Positions 18,701 to 24,700 of a stretch of DNA of 26,099 nucleotides are shown here, piece after piece. Position 1 is the stretch's first letter; each line of letters opens with the position of its first letter. This DNA is from a virus. The DNA is taken from positions 1-26,099 of IMG/VR virus record IMGVR_UViG_3300013126_000209; one strand, 5' to 3'. Made by a program: the position numbers and the translations under genes. Below the pieces are notes generated by a model, which made no database searches, was not told the origin of the DNA, and worked only from the letters and a program-made list of their open reading frames with translations.

Positions 18701-21700
18701 AGAATGGGCTCTTAGAGTAGGAAGATATGGTGCTATAGATGCATTTGAAGAAGTGGAATTTATTTTAGATGAAAGTCTTTTTAAGCTAGAGCCACAGGCT
18801 ATTGAACTAGTTGACATTGTAGACCCAAATAAAGTAGACTTTGTAATAAGACAAACTCCAAATGACATATTCTTAAAACCTAATCAATATAGTAATAATA
18901 TTTGGCCAGTAAACAATAATTATGAACCATTACTAAAAACACCTGGGTTCAGCAAAATAGAATTCGCTAAACTAATTATAGATGACTTAGATGATATACT
19001 AGTCGAGCAAACTAATGAAACTTTATCAATAGTTGATCTAGTATCTGGTGATTATGTTTGGTGTGGTTTTGAAAAGAAAATAAATCAATTTGATGATGAT
19101 TGGTGCATTTATAGATATAATAAATTATATCTAGTAGCCACAGTTATTGAACCAACAGGAACAACATTAGATATACAATTTGATTTATGGTATGATTTTA
19201 ATATAGATGATTTAGTTGGTTTTACTAGTGAGTACAGTAAATTTAATCAATTTTTTAAAATTACGTATATCAACCAAGCTGACAAAACTATTACTATTGA
19301 CTTACCATCAGGATTCAATTTTGATAATCTTGATCAATCAACTATACAAACCTTTGTGTTTACTCTACAAAGATTTAATAGTATAGATGATTTTGTAATA
19401 CCCAAATATTTAAATATTCAATCAAATAGTTGGCCCTATGGTGAACTAGTGTGGTTTAATGGTGATAAAAAATCTATTTGGAAAAACTATAAAGTTTACC
19501 AACAAAAAACACTAAAAAATTTAAGTTTGAATTCTATACCAGAATTAGGTAGTAGAGTGAGTGTTAATAAAGATAGTACAATTCTTTTGGCTAAATCCAG
19601 TAACGGTGAACAATGGAAAGGTACTTGGACCAGTAACATAACTTATAATTTAAATGATGTAGTATTTCAAGATCAGTTATTTTGGCGTTGTTTTAAATCT
19701 AGTTCAACACAGGAATTTTTTAACCCCAGTAAGACGTTAAATGAAGTAAATGTAGATAGTTTCCCAACCAATAATGGATTTTTCAGTTGCGCCAATCGTG
19801 ACTATCTCAGAGAAGGAAGTCTAATTCAGGTTTTTGGAACATTAGCTACTGGTGAGAATGATGGTCAAATATCTGGATATGTTGACGGTAACATATATAA
19901 AATACCTACAGACGGATTACCAGAACTTACCAATTTATTTAAATTAGTAAATTTAGATGATACTGAACTTACAACTGTTGATGGGGATACTACTGGTCTT
20001 TCATTTGTATTATTGGGGGATTGGACTGAAACAAATAGTTCTAATAGTGAAATAATAGTTTATGATAAACCATATCTAAGTAACCAATGGAGTAAAAAAC
20101 AATCTATACCTAGTCGTCAAAATACATTTAATTTTGGAGATATTCTAGCCATAAGTGATGATGCTAGATATTTGGCAATTAGCGGAATAACTAGAACTAT
20201 CGATGACTCAAATTGGCAAAAGAGCGTATTAATTTATTCAGTGCCTCAAAAAACTTTAACCTTTAGTAGTAATTTTACTTTAACAACTGGTAATAGATTA
20301 AGTCATCTACAGAATAAAATTATTATAGAATCACATTTATTATTGGATGGTGCCTTAATAAAATATAGTACAACAGATACTACGATTAAAGGATTAGAAA
20401 ATAATGAGGAATATTATGTAAAAGTTATTGATTCAGATAGTTTTAGACTATGTAGAGATGTGGAATTAGAAGATATTGTACAATTAGGACAAACCCTATC
20501 TGGAACACACTATATAACAAACTTAAAACTTAGTCAAGATTATTCATTAGAAGTTATAATTGATAATCCACAAGGATTTGATCAAGATTTTGGTACAAAA
20601 TTTAAATTTAGTAGAATAGATAATCCTAATCCTAACTTAGTTACATATAAATTTTATGCTAATAAAATTGGTACTGGGTTATTTGTTTTTAACTTTCCTA
20701 ATATAACTAGTTATACTCTAATTGAAAAATCTTCATCTAGTGAATTTGCTTATGATTATGATGTAAACGATGACGGATCGAAAATAATTATTAGTGATCC
20801 TGCCAAAGTTAATGGTGAAGTTTATGTATATAGCGCCTCAAATAATTATACAACTATACAACAAACTATAATAGCAGTTAATACTCAAAGATTTGGTCAT
20901 AGTACTTGTATCAGCGTTAATGGAAATTATCTTGCTATTAGTAGTACACTAGAAGATGAACCATTTACAAACCAAGGCCGTGTTAGAGTATACAAGTATG
21001 CAACTAGTCAATATGCGTTACAACAAACTATAGAAAATCGTAATGCTGAAACTAATGAAGAATTTGGTTATAACTTATTCTTTGCTAACGATGACTTAAA
21101 CAGATATCCAAAAACTTTAATAATTTATAGTAAAAAAGGTGATGCACTTACTCTTGATGATAGTACTAGTATTATAACTGACGCTAATACTACAGCGGAT
21201 GTTGGTCGTATTGATGTTTATGATAGATATGAAACTAAATTCATATTCAGTGAGTCTTTACCTGCTAGTAATACAGTATTAACTGCACCAAATTCAATGG
21301 CTGTAGCAGATAACCTAATAATTATAGGTGATCCAAGCTATACTAATAATGATGGTAAAAAAGAAGGTATAGTATATCTACAGGAAAAAAAGCGTAATAC
21401 CTATAGTTGGCAGTTGTTTATTGAAGAAAAAGATAAAATTGATTTAACTTTATTTAAAAAGATATTTTTATATACAAGAGCTAACAATAGTCTATTAACT
21501 TATTTAGATATAGTAGATCCAACACAGGGTAAGATATGTGGATCAGCAGAACAAGACATTAAATTTAAATTATATTATGACCCTGCTACCTACAGTTATA
21601 AAGATTCTACATTTACAACCAGTGTAAATGTTGATCAAGGATTATCTTGGACTGACAGCTATGTGGGCGTATTATGGTGGGACTTAAGACGTGCTAAGTT

Positions 21701-24700
21701 CTTAGATAGCAGCATAGGTGATATAGTATATAATAACAGTGTTTGGAACACATTATTCCCAACAGCCAGCATAGATATCTACGAATGGGTAGAATCAAGC
21801 GTACTACCTAGTATATGGGATGAATTAGCTGATACTGTAGAAGGATTGGCTGAAGGCATTAGTGGTCAAAGCTTATATGGGGATAATGTATATAGTGTTA
21901 AAATTACATACGATACCTTAAGTAATAAATCTATTTCTACATATTATTTCTGGGTAAAAAATAAAAAATTAGCACCAACAAGTCAAAATAGAAAATTTAG
22001 TGCTATTGATGTGGCTAGTTTAATAGCAAATCCTAAAAACTTTAATATAAAATATATTAGCTTTTTAGATAAAAACGCCGTAAGTTTATCCAATGTAAAA
22101 CCATTGACTGATAATAAAAATGTTATATTAAGTGTTCAATATTGGACCGAAGATCCGACAAATTTGGCTATTCACAATGAATGGAAAATTGTATCAGATA
22201 ATGAAAAAACAGTAATACCAAAAAATATTGAAGAAAAATGGTTTGATAGCCTAATAGGGAATGATAAGAATGGTAGATCTTTACCTAACATAGGACTTCC
22301 ACCTAAATTGAGATATGGTATAGAAAATAACCCTAATCAAACCATGTTCTTTAATAGGCTAGAAGCAGTTAAAATCTTTATAGAAAGATTTAACTATGAA
22401 TTTAAGTCTGTTCAAGTTGATAATATTGATCTAAGTGAGCTATACTTAAAAGATGAAATACCTAAATTTAGTGATGGATTATATGATATAATTAAAGATA
22501 GTTATGATGAACTTAGATTTGTCATAGTTGATACCTTTAAACAAGCAATATTAACACCAATTATTAGCAACGGTAAAATTACAGGTGTTAATATTATTAA
22601 TTCAGGATTTGGTTATAAATCAGCACCTACAGTTATGGTAAAAGGTGGTGGGGTTGATGCAATAATCAAAACCACTATAAATTCACAAGGATCTATCAGT
22701 GATGTTTTTGTTGTATCAAGTGGGTACGGATATATTGATAATACAGAATTAATTGTAAGACCTTTGAGCGTACTAGTTAGAAGTGACAGGCTTACATTAG
22801 GAAACTGGTCCATATATCATTTTATAAATTTTGAATGGACAAAGGTTAAAACTAAAGAATACGATGTTACAGATTATTGGTATTTTATAGATTGGTACAG
22901 TGAAGGCTACAGTCAATTTACTAAAGTAGACTATCTTGTCAAAGGATTTAATGAATTAATTTTATTAAAAGCAGATATTGGTAGCATTGTAAAAGTAGAG
23001 AATGTTTTAGGCACAGATGATTGGGTATTAGCCGAAAAAATTAGTGACGATATTGCTCTAGACTATACTAAAATCTACAAAATTGTAGCAAGAAAAAATG
23101 GTGCTATACAATTAAGTTCAAACTTTTATAATTTTAGAATTAATGAACAAGGCTATGATGGATTGTTATATGATAGTGATCTTTATGATAGAATTGGTAG
23201 TATTGAATTAAGAATAATTTTAAACGCATTGAGGAATAAAATTCTAATAGATGATAGAAGAAGCATTTATCTTAACTTATTTTTCTCTAGCATAAGACAC
23301 GTATTACACGAGCAGACATTTGTTGATTGGGTATTCAAAACAAGCTTTGTTAAGGTTTTACATAATGTTGGACCATTACGTCAAAAAGCTAATTTTAATA
23401 ATGACAATTTAGAAGACTATGAAAGTTATATAAAAGAAGTTAAACCATATAGAACCAAAATAAGAGAATATGTCAGTGTCTATAATAATTTAGAAAATAG
23501 TAATAGTTTGATAACTGATTTTGATCTTCAACCTTATATTAAAAATGATGGAACAAGTGTTTCATTTATAACTCAATTTTCTAATAAAAATGTTTATATC
23601 AACAATCCAGATTTAGCTAATCAATATCCTTGGCGTGCTTGGAAAGATAATCTTGGATTTAATGTAAAAGATATTGTAATTGTAGATAGTGGAGACGGGT
23701 ATTTACTTCAACCTACTATAGAAATAGTCGGTGAATGTACAAGACCAGCAAGAATTAAAATTTATATCAGCAGAGGTAGAGTAGCAAAAGTTGATATCAT
23801 AGATCAAGGCGAAGGGTACTTCAATGCACCATCTATAAGAATTAAAGGCCAATATATAGAAACTGGTCGTGAAGCAAAACTTATTGCAATATTAGGGAAT
23901 AGCCCTATTCGAAGTAATCAATTAAGTATGAAATTTGATAGATATACTAAGGAAAGCATTGATAATTTATTAAATCTATCAGTAAATGATCAGTTCATAG
24001 GAGATGGCACTACTACTAGTTTCGACTTAAGATATAGTCCAATACTTGATCGTGACACCTTTACAGTATTCATCAATAACGCAGAATTATTTTTAACAGA
24101 ATATACAGTAGAAAAGAAAACTAGTCAAAGTAGAAAATATACAAGTTATTATGCTACAATAACTTTCAAAAATCCTCCAGCAGATCAAGTTTCAATCATT
24201 GTAAGTTATGATAAAGACTTTAATAATTTAAATGCTTTAGAAAGAATAAAGTATTTTTACAAACCAACCAGTGGCATGTTAGGTATTGATTTTGATCAAT
24301 TAATGACTGGTATTGATTATGGTGGTGTAAGTGTTACTGGTATTGGATTTGACAAGCCTAATTTATGGGACGGATCTTATAGTTGGGGTAGCAGGAATTG
24401 GGATGCAGGAGAACCAACAGATGACGAACTATATGATACTATTATAGATGGTGGTAATTTACCCAAACTTAACCCAATTTATAGAACAGCCAGTGGATTA
24501 CGAGCAGATGATATCATAATAGATGGTGATAATTTTATTACACCTACAACAAGTCCTGCACCTGAGGAAATGTTGCCAGGACACATTTATGATACATTAG
24601 CTATAAAAGTGTTTGAAAGAAATACCACAGTTACTAGTGAAGTATTTTGTGAAAGATTTATTACAGATGGTAGTAGTAAAGATTACACCATAACAAATTA

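Noticed and set aside
18605-18868. 87-residue minus-strand frame inside the giant gene
   Set aside because: It is the complement of the helical block; the plus frame is continuous and better supported.
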